From contig CP136898.1 in the NCBI GenBank assembly GCA_034359265.1, positions 38,401,501-38,465,500 of the forward strand: a DNA stretch of 64,000 bases, written 5' to 3'. Under the pieces are notes generated by a model. The model was given only the letters and a program-made list of their open reading frames with translations. It made no database searches and had not been told where the DNA came from. Positions 1 to 11,500 of the stretch are shown here, in pieces. Source of the stretch: Canna indica (Eukaryota; Streptophyta; Magnoliopsida; Zingiberales; Cannaceae). The translations under genes were made by a program, and so were the position numbers. Position 1 is the stretch's first letter; each line of letters begins with the position of its first letter.

Positions 1-1020
1 TTAGCAAACCACTTACAAAGCATTTCATTAGTAGCACCAAAAATAATGTCATCAACATAAATTTAAACTAATAACATATCATTTTCATGATGCTTAATGA
101 AAAGTGAAACATCGACTTTTCCAACATTAAAACCTTGTTCGATTAAAAAAATTGAAAGTCTTTCATACTAAGCCCTAGGGGCTAGTTTTAAACCATATAA
201 TGCCTTTTTAAGTTTGAAAATATGGTTTGGGAACTCAAAACTTTCAAATCCGGGGGGTTGTTCAATATAGACTTCTTCATTAATGAAACCATTTAAAAAT
301 GCACTTTTTACATCCATTTGAAAAAGTTTAAAACCCTTAAAGCTAGCATATGTCAAAAACATTCTAATTGCTTCTAATCTAGCTACGGGAGCATACGTTT
401 CATTATAATCTATCTCTTCTTGTTGATTGTACCCTTGTGCCACTAACCTAGCTTTGTTTCTAATAACTAATCCTTCTTCATCTAGCTTATTTCTAAATAC
501 CCATTTAGTTCCAATTGTAGTTTGTTCACTAGGTCTAGACACTAAGTCCCATACATCATTTCTAGTAAATTGGTTGAGTTCTTCTTGCATAGCTAGTACC
601 CAAAACTCATCTTCTATTGCTTCCTTAATGTTCTTAGGCTCTACTTGAGATACAAAAGCTACATATTGACAAACATTCTTGAGTTTAGAATGTGTTACCA
701 TTTCCGTTGAAAGTTCTCTAATGACTTGGTCCATTGGATGATCCTTTACCAACCGATATCCTTTAGGGAGAGGTGGTAGAGCTTCTTCTTCTTCATGTTC
801 AACTTGAGGTAGATTCGAGGATGGCGGTTCTTCATGTTGGGTTTCCTCATTATCTTCATCCTCCACTTTTTTATCATGAAGTGTGAGATCGTCAAGTTCC
901 TCACCTACATTCACAATCTTCACATTTCTAGAAGAATCATTAGTTTTATTAAACATGACATGCATGGATTCTTCAACAATCATGGTTCTACTATTGTAAA
1001 CTCTATATGCCTTAGAATTA
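1..1020 (-). pseudogene. Ty1/copia reverse transcriptase region (partial)
   Basis: Contains the pol linker and the N-terminal half of copia reverse transcriptase: an EFWVLAMQEEL motif, KWVFRNKLDEEG, then ARLVAQGYNQQ, APVARLEAIR and the catalytic FQMDVKSAFLNG block, followed by an EQPPGFE stretch. The second catalytic motif YVDD lies at 48-59. Between the main open stretch (168-983) and YVDD there are two nonsense codons in the same frame: TAG where the family has Trp (after APRA), and TAA just before IYVDD. A further TAA near 1068 separates it from integrase. The frame agrees with integrase, protease and gag upstream, so it was part of one polyprotein. It continues beyond the left window edge. 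Confidence 0.9.
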
Positions 1021-1067
1021 ATGGAGTAACCTAGGAAAATCCCTTCATCGGATTTAGAATCAAATTT

Positions 1068-2228
1068 TTATAAATTCTCCTTAGTATTTAATATAAAATA
1101 TTTGCATCCAAAAACATGAAAATATCCCACATTTGGGATTTTACCATTCCAAACCTCAAAAGATGTTTTCTTAATTTTAGGCCTTAATAAAACTCGATTA
1201 AGAACATAGCAAGAGGTATTTATGGCTTCGGCCCAAAAATACTTAGGCAAATTGTTTTCTCATAGCATGGTCCTAGCCATCTCTTGTAAGGTTCTATTCT
1301 TCCTCTCAACCACCCCATTTTGTTGAGGGCTCCTAGGGGAAGAAAAGGTATGTTTAATACCTAAATCATCACAAAACTTGGAAAATTTTTCATTTTTAAA
1401 CTCCCCTCCATTGTCACTTCTAATTTTTCAAATTGAAACTCCTTTTTCATTTGTAACTTTCTTTGCAAACTTTTTGAAAAACTCAAAAGTTTCATTTTTC
1501 TTGGCCAAAAAGAAAACCCATTTAAATCAAGAAAAACCATCAACTAATACATAATAATATAGCTTTCCACCTAGACTAGCTACATCACATGGACCAAAGA
1601 GATCCATGTGCACAAGCTCAAGAATTCTAGATGTACTAACTTGATTAATGCTATGAAATAAAGATTTGACTTGCTTACCTAGTTGACATGCATCACAAGG
1701 TTTGTCTTTTTCAAATTTGATCTTGCGTAAGCCTTTAACTAATTCTTTCCTAGATATCTCTTGGATGATGCTCATGCTAGCATGTCCTAGCCTTCTATGC
1801 CACAACCAAGAGTCATTTTCCATGGCAACTAAGCATCTAACAAGGGGATTTGGCAAGATATTTAATTCTAAGGTGTAGACATTTTCTTGCCTATTTCCGA
1901 TAAACATGATATCATTTGAAGGTGCACTTCTAATGATACATGTAGATGCTTCAAAAATAATGATGTATCCATTGTCACATAATTGTGATATGCTAATCAA
2001 GTTATGTTTTAACCCATCAACTAATAAAACATTCTTAATGCATGGGTAAGGGAGTATACTTATGTCACCAATGCCAATAATCTTACCTTTGGCATTGTCT
2101 CCAAATGTGACATGTCCACCATCTTTGCTTGATAGGGTTGCAAATAACTTGATGTCACCAGTCATGTGCTTTGAGCAACCGCTATCCAATATCCAAGTGC
2201 TTCTATTTGCTTGAGGATGCTTCTCCAT
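1068..2228 (-). pseudogene. Ty1/copia protease and integrase region
   Basis: The N-terminal end has the retroviral-type aspartic protease motif STWILDSGCSKHMTGD (D15 as read from 2228). The pre-integrase zinc-binding segment WLWHRRLGHAS follows, with the CDACQLGKQ pair of cysteines. The catalytic core reads LVHMDLFGP, then SDNGGEF, and continues toward PRSPQQNGVVERKNRT and KYFWAEAINTSCYVLNR. The frame is single, interrupted by TGA codons after VDGFS, after GVSI and after ARTML; at least two look like CGA to TGA changes. An overlapping open stretch in another frame (1361-1543) is not the coding frame. The integrase would insert the cDNA into chromosomal DNA, but this copy cannot make it. Confidence 0.9.
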
Positions 2229-2229
2229 C

Positions 2230-3839
2230 TACAAAAGGAGAAAAAACCATCTTAGGTACCCAAATTTTCTTGGGTCGTTGAGTGTTAGTTATTTTGGAAA
2301 CCCATGTAAATCTTGAATGTGGGTTCCTCCTCAAAGCACACTCCTTGGCCATATGACCAAATATGCCACAAGAAAAGCAATTTCCATTAAATTTTCTTCT
2401 AGTAGTGTGTGAGCATGAGAGTGTGATGATTTCTTTTTATGGACAACCTTAGGCATGACATTTTGTATGGTTGTCATCTTTCTATTAAGCATGCAAAGTT
2501 CCTTTTTCAATGTTAGCATACTATTATTCAATTGCTCTACTTGATCACTTAAATACTTGTTTTCATTTTCTAATTTTTGGTTATCAATTACTAAGTCCTT
2601 CTTAGCTTTCTCTAGGGTGCATGTCTCTTCCTTAAGGGTGTCTACTTCTTTTCTTAAGGCATTGCATGAAAGTAATAAACTATCATTCTCAAGCTCTAAA
2701 GATTTATTTTCCTTTTTGAGGTCTTTGAATTTTCTCCTAATGGCATTAAATTCATCATGCATTTGTTCAAATTCATCTTCTAGCTCTTCTTGAGTAAAAG
2801 AAACTTCACCAAAAATAAATCTTACCACATCATCATTTGCCATCAAGTAAAGATTTGCCTTTTCGCTCTTTGTTTCTTCTTCACTCGATGAGGCCTCGCT
2901 TTCATCCCACGTGGCCATCATTGTCTTCTTCTTATTCTTCTTCTTGTATTTTTCCTTTTTGTGAGGGTTGGAGGTGGAAGCTATCTTGAGAAGTGGGCAA
3001 TCCCTCCTTAGATGCCCGGTCTTGTTGCAATGGTAGCATGTGTAGCCTCCTCTTCCCTTCCTCACGCCTCCCCTCATGAAACTCATAAATCTTCTTGCTA
3101 GCATCGCCATTTCTTCAACATCATCCGTCTCTTCCTCAGATGATGATAACTCTTCTGCTCAATGTGATGCTTTTAAGGCAATGGTCTTGCCTTTGGGGGC
3201 ATCTTCCTACTGATATTGCTTCATGTGGTTCTCATGTGTCATGAGAGACCCAATGAGCTCGGTGATCTTCAAGGTACTCAAGTTCGTAGCTTCCATGATT
3301 GTTGTGACCTTGGGCTCCCAAGATTTTGGAAGGGAATGGAGGAGCTTCCTTACCTTCTCCTCTTCCCTTATTTCTCTGCCAAGGTTAGTTAAGTCATTTG
3401 TAATATTTTGAAATCTAGCATGCATGGCATCAATGGATTCATGTGATAACATTTTAAACATTTCATAGTTATGCATGAGTAGATTTATTTTGGATTCCTT
3501 TCCTTGTGAAGTCCCTTCATGTGTGGTCTCTAGGACCTTCCATAATTCATATGCGGACTTATAGGTAGAAATCCTATTGAATTCATTAATTGATAGGCCG
3601 CAATATAATGCATTGACGACCTTTGCATTTGAATTGAAGAGTCTAATCTCTTCTTGGTCCCATTTATCCATATCCTTATCGAGTTGCTTATACTCTACTA
3701 AAATCATCCTCCATACATCCATGCCTAGAGATTGTAGGAAGCCATTCATGCGGATCTTCCAGTAGGCATAGTTGTTTCCATCGAATAGTGGTGGAGTATG
3801 GGTAGAGGACCCTTGAGGTAATTGGATTTCACTAGACAT
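2230..3839 (-). pseudogene. SIRE-type gag with coiled coil and two zinc knuckles
   Basis: Begins MSSEIQLPQGSS and continues as the copia gag domain (UBN2-like), with SAYELWKVLETTHEGTSQ and a LLHSLPKSWEP segment. Two in-frame stops follow (after HMKQYQ and after LKASH). Next come a Ser/Glu-rich linker, the first CCHC knuckle CYHCNKTGHLRRDC (about 3010-3050), and a long heptad-like region (residues about 90-220 of the open stretch 2331-3110) that should form a coiled coil. The second knuckle, CFSCGIFGHMAKEC, lies near 2340-2385 but in another frame, so there is a frameshift near 2405 and a return near 2230. Gag forms the particle and binds genomic RNA. The start was chosen as the Met 45 bases inside the primer site. 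Confidence 0.88.
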
Positions 3840-3882
3840 CTTAATTTGTAGGGAAGATGGTTAAATCTTGACCTACGACCAA

Positions 3883-3894
3883 GCTCTGATACCA
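3883..3894 (-). promoter_or_regulatory. Primer binding site, initiator tRNA-Met type
   Basis: On the minus strand reads TGGTATCAGAGC, the standard plant LTR-element site complementary to the 3' end of initiator tRNA-Met. It lies 5 bases inside the LTR edge at 3900, which fixes element orientation. Confidence 0.92.
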
Positions 3895-3899
3895 ATTAT

Positions 3900-5366
3900 T
3901 GTGTGAAATCCGACACCAGAAGGGGGGTTGAATAGTATCAGTCCCCTTTGCTATTTAATCAATTTTTCTTTTTACTCAACTTTAACTTCAATTGAGTGTA
4001 AGTGTTTCTTAACAATAGATGTGATCAAATATTGAGAACAATAATAGGCAAATAAGAAAGCAATGCAGACAAGAGTAAGTATAGTGGTTCGGCCAAATGC
4101 CTACTCCACTACCTTGGCTCCTCACCAAGGATTTCTAACCACTACTTTATAGAGTTTGTCTTTCCCTTTGAATACAATGAGGACACTCTTCTCACCACTC
4201 TGAGAACCGCTCAACACTATTCACCTAGGCAAAACACAATTCTACAAAGTTTCCCCTAAGTGTTTCCCAAGTACACCTAGCAGCTATTACAGATGGAATT
4301 GAAAACAAGTTTGAAATAAAACTTTAAATACAATGTAAAAGAGCTTAAGAATAGAAAGAAAAACCAAACCTCTTTTCCCAACTCTTCACTCCTTCAACTT
4401 GTCAGATGATAGACTCGAGTTGTAGCAGAGTTGAGGAAAGCAGGCGCTTGAAGCGGATTTTGACAAAAATTTAGGGCGTAGCAAAATGATCACTTTGAAG
4501 GCTTTTAATCGCTTGTTGAATTGCTCAATGATTTTCCAAGAAGCTTTTAAGAAGGTAGGTGTGGGGTATTTATAACCCCTTAGCTGAACGGGCGGTTAAA
4601 CGGCTAGAAAACTAGCCGTTACACCCGTTCTGTGAATTTTCAGCACTGTTCGATCGATCGCCGGGTCGACCGAATGAGTCGCAGCTTCCTCTATCCCAGA
4701 GCCGGTCGACCGAATCGGTCGATTGATGCAGGGAAGCTGAAGGCGCAACCAGTGATTTCTAACCTGGTCGACCGAAATGGTAGATCGTTGCAGAGAAGCC
4801 TAGATGCGGCTTTGTGATCTGCCATCCGGTTGACCGATCGGTAAACTGATGAGCCTTCTGCCAAATTTTGGCTTCGGTCGGTCGACCGACTGGTTGACTG
4901 ACGCAACCTTCTGTGATTTCTTCACCAACTTCGGTCGATCGAATGGCTACTGCCATTTTTTCACAACATTCGGTCGATTGACTAGTCGACCGAATTTGCT
5001 GCTGCCAAAGATCTTCCTTGTTCGGTCGACCGAACTCAGGCTGAGGCTAATTTTTACATTGAATTTGTTACATGCCTTTTTGGGATTTAGTTACCAAGTT
5101 TCTACTTGGATAACTTTACAATTTTGGCTTGGGATAAAATCATCCTAGGGGTATATTACATTATTTCTACTTAATTTATACCCGAGCCTTTCTTTAACGT
5201 TCTTTTCTATCGTTTCTTGACGATCTTTCCCCTTTCGTTTCTCCGAATGAAGTTAGCATGGTTATCACAATCTCAACCTGAACTCCAAACTTCACACATA
5301 GATTAAATACATGTTTCTTATCATCAAAATGAAGATGGAAGCTTAAAAGAGACCCTTAAGCCAACA
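3900..5366 (-). repeat. 5' LTR of the left-edge SIRE-type element
   Basis: About 1.47 kb. On the minus strand it begins TGTTGGCTTAAGGG at 5366 and ends with CA next to the primer site. It shares blocks with nine other LTRs or fragments in the window: the TGATGATAA..AACATG start, a palindrome-rich middle, and the block GGTTCGGCC..CCTACTCCACTACC (plus-strand reading) with a CCTTGG-type stem. This copy has diverged at the usual CCTAAGCACC..GCTTAGG palindrome. Confidence 0.85.
4640..5035. repeat. Degenerate array of GGTCGACC palindromes inside the LTR
   Basis: Variants of TCGGTCGACCGA occur about every 60-75 bases, often in pairs a few bases apart, separated by a spacer resembling TGGCTACTGCCAATTT. 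Each core is a perfect or near-perfect inverted repeat with a SalI-type GTCGAC centre. Equivalent arrays are at 6120-6300, 8055-8190, 13910-14275, 26930-27035, 32100-32310, 34515-34585, 43675-43870 and 48085-48290. Confidence 0.8.
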
Positions 5367-6940
5367 ATCTTATCGCCTAATTCCAATTTTAATAGTTTTC
5401 TTAAACTACTTAGACATTTTACAATTCAACGACTAAATGCCGAAGCGAGTAAAGAAGATAAATAATGTGATACACAAAGAGAATAATGCTAACACAATTA
5501 TTTATAGTGGTTCGGCCCCAATGCCTACTCCAATACCTAAGCACCCCGCTTAGGATTTCCAAACTAGTTTAACTAGATTAATCTTGTTTCCCTTACAACG
5601 TCGACTTTGACCCGAAGAGTCTCACTCTCAACCTAAGGCACTTCCGAACTCGGAAGTCTCTGCTTTCTTACCGAGAGCACTCTTCCACCTCAACCTAAGG
5701 GACAACTCAACTAATCCTAGTAAACTAAGTTTACAATGGTTGGTTTAAACCTCAACACCAAGGCAACCACCAACTCAATTAACCTATCTCTCTAGGTTTA
5801 CACAATTTTAAATACAATGAAATAAACACCAAAATACAACAATAATGAGAGCAAATAATAAATAATACACACTTAGCTCTCAAACAAGATGTCCTAGCTC
5901 CTCTTGATGACTTGAAGATGAATCAAGGCAAACTCAAAGTCAATCTCAAGGTTTCTAGGCTCAAAGCTAGGGTTCTTTGCAAAGATGGCTAAAGAATTCT
6001 TGTAGAGATGCAAGGAGTGGCTCTTTGAGGCTTAGAAGCATCAATCATTGGTTAGAAATGAGTTTGGGATGGGTATTTATAACCCCCCAAAAAAAATGGC
6101 TCGTCAATGGGCGTATTGTTGCCCGTTGCTGACGCCCGGTCGCCTGCCGGTCGAGCATCAATCGACTGATGGATCGACTGCCCAAGTGATCGCGGAATTC
6201 TACCACTTCTGGGCGCACTTCTGTCGATCGACGGGTCGACCAAATTTGCTACTGCCAAATTCTGGCATCGTTCGATTGATCGATTGGTCGACCAAACCTG
6301 GGCAGGGCAGATTTCTTTGCTTGATTGCTCATTTTCTAGTTCCGTCTCCTCTAAGTCTACTTATATAACACAAACATAAATGTTATATAAGGATTACCCC
6401 CTATTTGGATTCAATAAAAATATCTAATAAATCAAAATCTAGTTTTTTAGGGTCTAGTACAAATTTTCGAAAAAACAGAAATTTTCTAATCTTTCGGGTC
6501 AAGTATGGGTAGGCTAAAGGCTTCCAAAAAATCCTTTAAAATATATTGCTATCTAGTTTTTACCCAATGAATAATTTCCGCTATTTTTTGTGTCAAGAAA
6601 ATGTCTAGGTCATATAGCCCTCCAAGGAGCTCCCTAGGCTTAGTGAATTCCAGGGCGATTTTCGGATTTTCATGTTTTCGGATCCGGGTTTGGTTTTTGG
6701 GTTCTTTGCATCATAATGATGATTTACAACACATGTTAGACACCCTAAACTTAAACTTCATCTTCCCGAAGAATCCCGAGCGTCAACGAGCGTCCTTGCC
6801 GATATCTTCGATTTTTTCGATCGGGGACGTCGTACACTAATCGACTTGGAACCTGAAAGATTTCTCAATTAAACATTAGTTCCATGTTTGTTATCATCAA
6901 AACCGAGATTAAGACCAAGGTTGAAAACCTTAAGCCAACA
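5367..6940 (-). repeat. SIRE-type LTR, 3' end missing
   Basis: Another minus-oriented LTR of the superfamily, ending in CCTTAAGCCAACA at 6940 (its 5' start). Its opposite end, including the expected TGTTGGTGAAATGG block, is absent at 5367 where the left-edge element begins. Internal landmarks: the GGTTCGGCCCCAATGCC block at about 5510, the CCTAAGCACCCCGCTTAGG palindrome at about 5540, and a palindrome array at 6120-6300. No PBS is attached. Confidence 0.8.
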
Positions 6941-6941
6941 A

Positions 6942-7418
6942 TGTTAGACTAGGTCAAAATATAGAATTCCTCATGTAGAAATCCATAGTGACATCAGGTC
7001 AGAGAACTGATGTATCACTACCATTGGAGATATACTAATGATATAATCCACGTAGAATACTCACGGTGGGTTTGTCTGACACCATGTTCTCCAACATGTG
7101 TCTATGATCTGACTTTGATATCACATATCCATGACTAGTAAAACATGATCATCATCAGCCAAACTGCATACTAGTCTTCATTCATTATCGTTCCAAGATA
7201 ATGACCGACTAGGGTTAGAATAGGATTCTAACTGCCTTATGATTTTACTATCAAGCCTCCTACTTGATGACCATTAGGCGGAATCAACTATTCAGGGAAT
7301 CTTTTATCAAGTCAAACACGCCCATAATGAATAACAAGATAGAGTAAATATTCCATTTAAACAAAAGAAAAACTACAATGATAACATTGTTCCATTGGCC
7401 TATGGCACACTACTAACA
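6942..7418 (-). repeat. Small solo LTR of a different family (tentative)
   Basis: A 477-base segment unlike its neighbours, starting TGTTAG and ending CTAACA (matched 6-base inverted ends), sits between two SIRE-type LTR pieces. It has no coding potential. Flanking 5-mers (AACAA and TCAGC) do not match, so this is not a simple intact insertion. The family is not recognised; the size suits a small copia LTR. Confidence 0.4.
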
Positions 7419-8444
7419 TCAGCCCCAATGCATACTCCACTACCTAAGAATCATCACTTAAGATTTACAAACTCAACTTTACTAGATAATAAATGTTTCC
7501 CTTACAATGGGAATCTTTTACCCGAAGAGTTTCCCCTTTCACACTAAAGACACTTCCACACCCAAAAGTCTCCACCTTCCTACCGAAAGCACTCTTCTAC
7601 CTCAAACCCTAAAGGACAACAGTCACTAATCCTAGCAAATTAAGTTTACACCAGTGGATTTAAGCCTCAAACACAAAGGCTACCACCCAATCAAACAAAC
7701 CTAACACCGTAGGTTTACAAACTTGAAATACAATGAAATAAATAACAAAATACAACACTAAATGGAGCAATAATCAAAAAAATAAATTACTTAGCTCCAA
7801 TAAAATATACTAGCCTCCTAGATGCCTTTGATGGTGAATCAATAAAGTCAATGCTCAATCAAAGCAGTAGAGGCTCAAAGCTAGGTTTCCACAAGAATTT
7901 GGCTCAATGAGACTTAGGGATGATCTAAGGATGACTCAAGAAGATTAAGATTGATCAATAATGGTGTAGGAAGATTGGGGTCTCGAATATATAGAGGAGC
8001 ACAAAGAGACCCGAATGAAAACACTACTCAACGACTTAAAAATAGCCATTGAGGTCCTGCCGATCGATCATTGGTTGATGGTTCGGTCGATCGAACATTC
8101 GACTGGACATCGACCGAAAGCCTATTGTGGGTTTTTGACTGAGTCCAGTCGATCGCAGGTCGATCGACCGACCATTCGTCTAGACCTTCAGTCAAAACTG
8201 CACCGAATGCAATTTTCAGCAAGGTTCATTCTCTCAAAAGTCTTATTTAACATTTCTTAACTTTAAGATACTAACTTTAAAACATAAATGTTAAATAAGG
8301 ATTACCCCCCATTTGGATTCAATAAAAATATCTAAAACTGATCGACTTGGAGCTTGGAAATGTTTCTCCATGAAACCATTAATTTCATATTTGTTATCAT
8401 CAAAACCGAGATTAAGACCAATGTTGAGAACTTTAGGCGAACAG
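7419..8444 (-). repeat. SIRE-type LTR, truncated at its 3' side
   Basis: Starts abruptly inside the CCCCAATGC-TACTCCACTACC block and runs to the LTR start near 8444, where the end reads CTTTAGGCGAACAG instead of the usual CCAACA. It has the palindrome-rich segment at 8055-8190. The missing ~150 bases are where the foreign LTR 6942-7418 begins. Confidence 0.75.
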
Positions 8445-8563
8445 TATATTCCCGATTCAATTTCATACCTACCATATAAAATTCTTTCTTATAATTGAGT
8501 ATCGTAGTGTCTTTGCAGGTCCTCCCATCGGAGCAGCACCGGACTAAGAGACGGCACGGACCT
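8445..8563. other. Unassigned spacer
   Basis: About 120 bases joining an LTR to the next LTR. It includes a GC-rich stretch after TTTGCAG at 8511-8518 that resembles a splice acceptor, but no recognisable protein or repeat was found. Confidence 0.3.
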
Positions 8564-11500
8564 GCATCACCCCTAATTTTGGAAAAAGCATAAGATTTTT
8601 AATTTTTTTTGCACTAAGTTGGTAAGATTTACTCCTCAATTTCGTGTTCGAGGGAGAACAAAATCTATTTTTTTGTTATATTAATTATCAAAATCATAAT
8701 TGATAACGAACAAATACAAGCTTATTAATTAGTATATCAATCAATGAAACAAATCAAACATACAAGAGTTTTACTTAATATGTGACGAGATTAATTAGTT
8801 AGTTATTTTTGGTTAATAATGACACAAAAATTAATTTGTGGACCAAAGTAAGATCTTTTTTCAAATTGCAAAGACTAAAATAATAATCAAATAAAGTTTG
8901 AAGTGTCAAATGTATAAGACATTTCAATTTTTAGGGACTAAATTGAAATAAAAAATTATACTTAGGGGCTAAAATTAAACAAAATGATGGAATTAATCTA
9001 ATAGAAGCATGGATTGGACTCGAGTCGAGTCAAGTTGAATGGGTTTGACGGTGGCCGACATTAAAATTGCAATCAGAGAGAGATGGACCGAAAGTGACAT
9101 GCGTGCGCTCTAATTAATCCAACCGCATGATAGTTGCGATTGAGACTGGACAACCTTTCCTAGTTTGTCCACCTCGTGCACACGCTCTCATATCAATTAA
9201 TTGATTGTGTCATTTTTTTTGCTCAATTTAATTCAACACATTATTATTATAACTAGAAAAATTCTCACGCTTCTCTACAGTATCAAAACATTTTCATAAA
9301 ATATTTTTTAATTAATAATATTATTGATTAAATATTACTATATAAAGTAAATAAAATATAATTACAGGTTAAAATATGTATGAAAATAAAATTATTTGTT
9401 AATAGAACTACACATGAAATCAATCTTTTAATAATGAATTTAAATTCAATGATAATGATAAATTTTTGATATTCTAAAGAGAAAAATTAATGAAAATGTA
9501 ATAAAGGTAGATACAACATAATAAAATAGTATAAAAATCAAAAGAAAAATGATAATAAGTGAAATAGCTTGTTATTAAAAATAAAAAAAGTTTACAATAG
9601 TACATTTTTAGAAAGAAAAAACTACTGCACTCTTAATTCTATAGAATAAAGAATTGTATAAATAATTTTTATCAAAAAATTATGAAATTGATTATATATA
9701 AAAGATATAATCGATAAAATGTAATTAAATATTACAATATGAATGTAAGATAATATTAATATATCTAAAAATAAAGATCAATTTTACAAACGTGGATACA
9801 TTTTTTTAAAACAAAAATATAACAATAAACATAAATTAGTAATAAAAAAAAATTAAACATAAACACTCAAAATAACACACCTCACAAATTTTGATAAAGG
9901 TTTAAAAAAATGGAAGTAAAAAACTAAAAAAATAAGAAAATTTTAAAAAAATGACTAACATGTTGGACCTATCATGTATTAATTTATTCTATTATTAATC
10001 TCACTATAATATCTAAAATAAAAACAAAACATAAGGCTCAAAACTAAATAACTTAACTCTGAAATTAAATTAATAGAAAAATAACATTTTTCTTCGGAGC
10101 AAAGCCTTCTTGAAGCCGGCGCCTCTTCTTCCTCTTTTTGGAGCCGATGGCTTAAGGAGCCGCCGCCGCCTCTCTCTCTTGGTGGAACCGAGCCACCACC
10201 TCTTGGAGCCGGATTCAGAGGTCGTCGATCGGGATTTCTCCTCTAAATTTTCTTTCTATTTAGGTGAGTGGTTTTACCCCTCCTTCTCGAGTTTTCTACG
10301 AATTCTTGAAGCCTTTCTTGAAGGCAAAGATGTTTGATTTGTTTTCCGTCGATCTCTCGAGTTTTCACCGTTCTTTTTGATTGTCGTGTTGGAGGGGTCC
10401 TAAACTCTCCCCTACGGGGTTCAGCAGCCCTAGGATGACCCTAGGGGTGCTCGGCCAAGGTGGCTCGTCTCCACCCCTAGAGACGAGGGTGCTCTCAAGG
10501 TGTTCGATGAAATGCCTAAGTGAAAGTTTTTGGTGTTCTTGAGATCCGTGCCTTAAATTGCTTATTAAATTGAGTTCCTACAAGTTCAAGCATGCCTTGT
10601 AATTAATCTGAGATTTTTGGATATAAATCATGTTTATAAAATTAAGATCTTGATATTGATACCATGAGGGTTCTTGAAAGACGGGTTCTTGATCATGATG
10701 TGTGTTCTTGTTTATGGTATTGTTGGTGCTTGTTAGTCTTGTTTTAATAAGCATGAAATTTGAGAAATTTATCTCAAGATTAGTGTTATGTATTAATTTC
10801 TATTAATTTCGGATTTATTTTCATGCTATGTTGAAAAACTTAATACTGCTGAAATTTCATGTTGAGATGATGAATCTGTGTTGTTTTAAAATACTTGCTG
10901 CGGTGTTTGTATTTCTCTGAACATAGTCATGTAACCTATCGTTTCGACCAGAAAATATAGTTTGGAAACATAGGACACATTCTGGAGACCAGATTCGGGT
11001 TAGATACATCAGTTTCTGGCATAACAGCAAGCTAAACAAAATCCTAATCTTGGTGATCTAAATTTTAATTGCATAATTAAAATGGGGCAAATGGTCAGCA
11101 TAATTTGTTATGAACCAACAAGTAAAGTTTATGCATGAAATAAAACCTCACGGGTTATGACATTACGAGTCTAGGAGTTGGGGTCAGGTATTGGAGTGCT
11201 GAGACGCTTTCTAATAAGGACACCCCTAAGACACCGTAGGAGAGACTTGACTTAGGTCATTTACATCATATCTTTATGAATGGTGGAGAGGCTCGTTGAG
11301 GAGCCGAACTGTGGGCTCCCGGGAGATTGGATGGCTAATTCCCAATCTAGGGAACAAGTTCGGCTGAGCAAATCCTGATTGTTCTGGTTTGGCCTTGCGG
11401 GATAAGTTCGGAGGGCCTACCCGATTATTCCTGCGATATCCTAACTGGGTATGTTCGGAGGGCCTACCCGATTACCCCTATGATATCTTAAAGGGGCAAG

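Larger units (their letters stand above)
1..5366 (-). mobile_element. SIRE/Maximus-type Ty1/copia retrotransposon, truncated by window edge
   Basis: Reading right to left on the minus strand it shows a 5' LTR (3900-5366), a primer site for initiator tRNA-Met, gag with two zinc knuckles, aspartic protease, integrase and reverse transcriptase up to the YVDD motif at the left edge. PR-IN-RT order defines Ty1/copia. The long LTR and the coiled-coil gag with two CCHC knuckles fit the SIRE/Maximus lineage. RNase H, any downstream ORF and the 3' LTR lie outside the window. The polyprotein carries several stops and two frameshifts, so this copy is dead, although the reading frame is otherwise continuous. 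It abuts another LTR of the same superfamily at 5367, so it probably inserted into that LTR. Confidence 0.9.

Noticed and set aside
1361..1543. 60-codon minus-strand frame inside integrase
   Set aside because: The true integrase text (KIRSDNGGEF) is in the neighbouring frame, which is shared with the rest of the polyprotein.
4640..5035. CRISPR-like regular short repeats
   Set aside because: The palindromes are degenerate, spacers are related to each other, and the array lies inside plant LTRs; there are no cas genes.
8511..8563. Possible exon after a TTTGCAG acceptor
   Set aside because: About 50 GC-rich bases only; no protein similarity recognised and no partner exon nearby.
10110..10337. 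75-codon frame in the 8.6-12.3 kb LTR
   Set aside because: Corresponds to the GC-rich leader part of gypsy LTRs; no domain.
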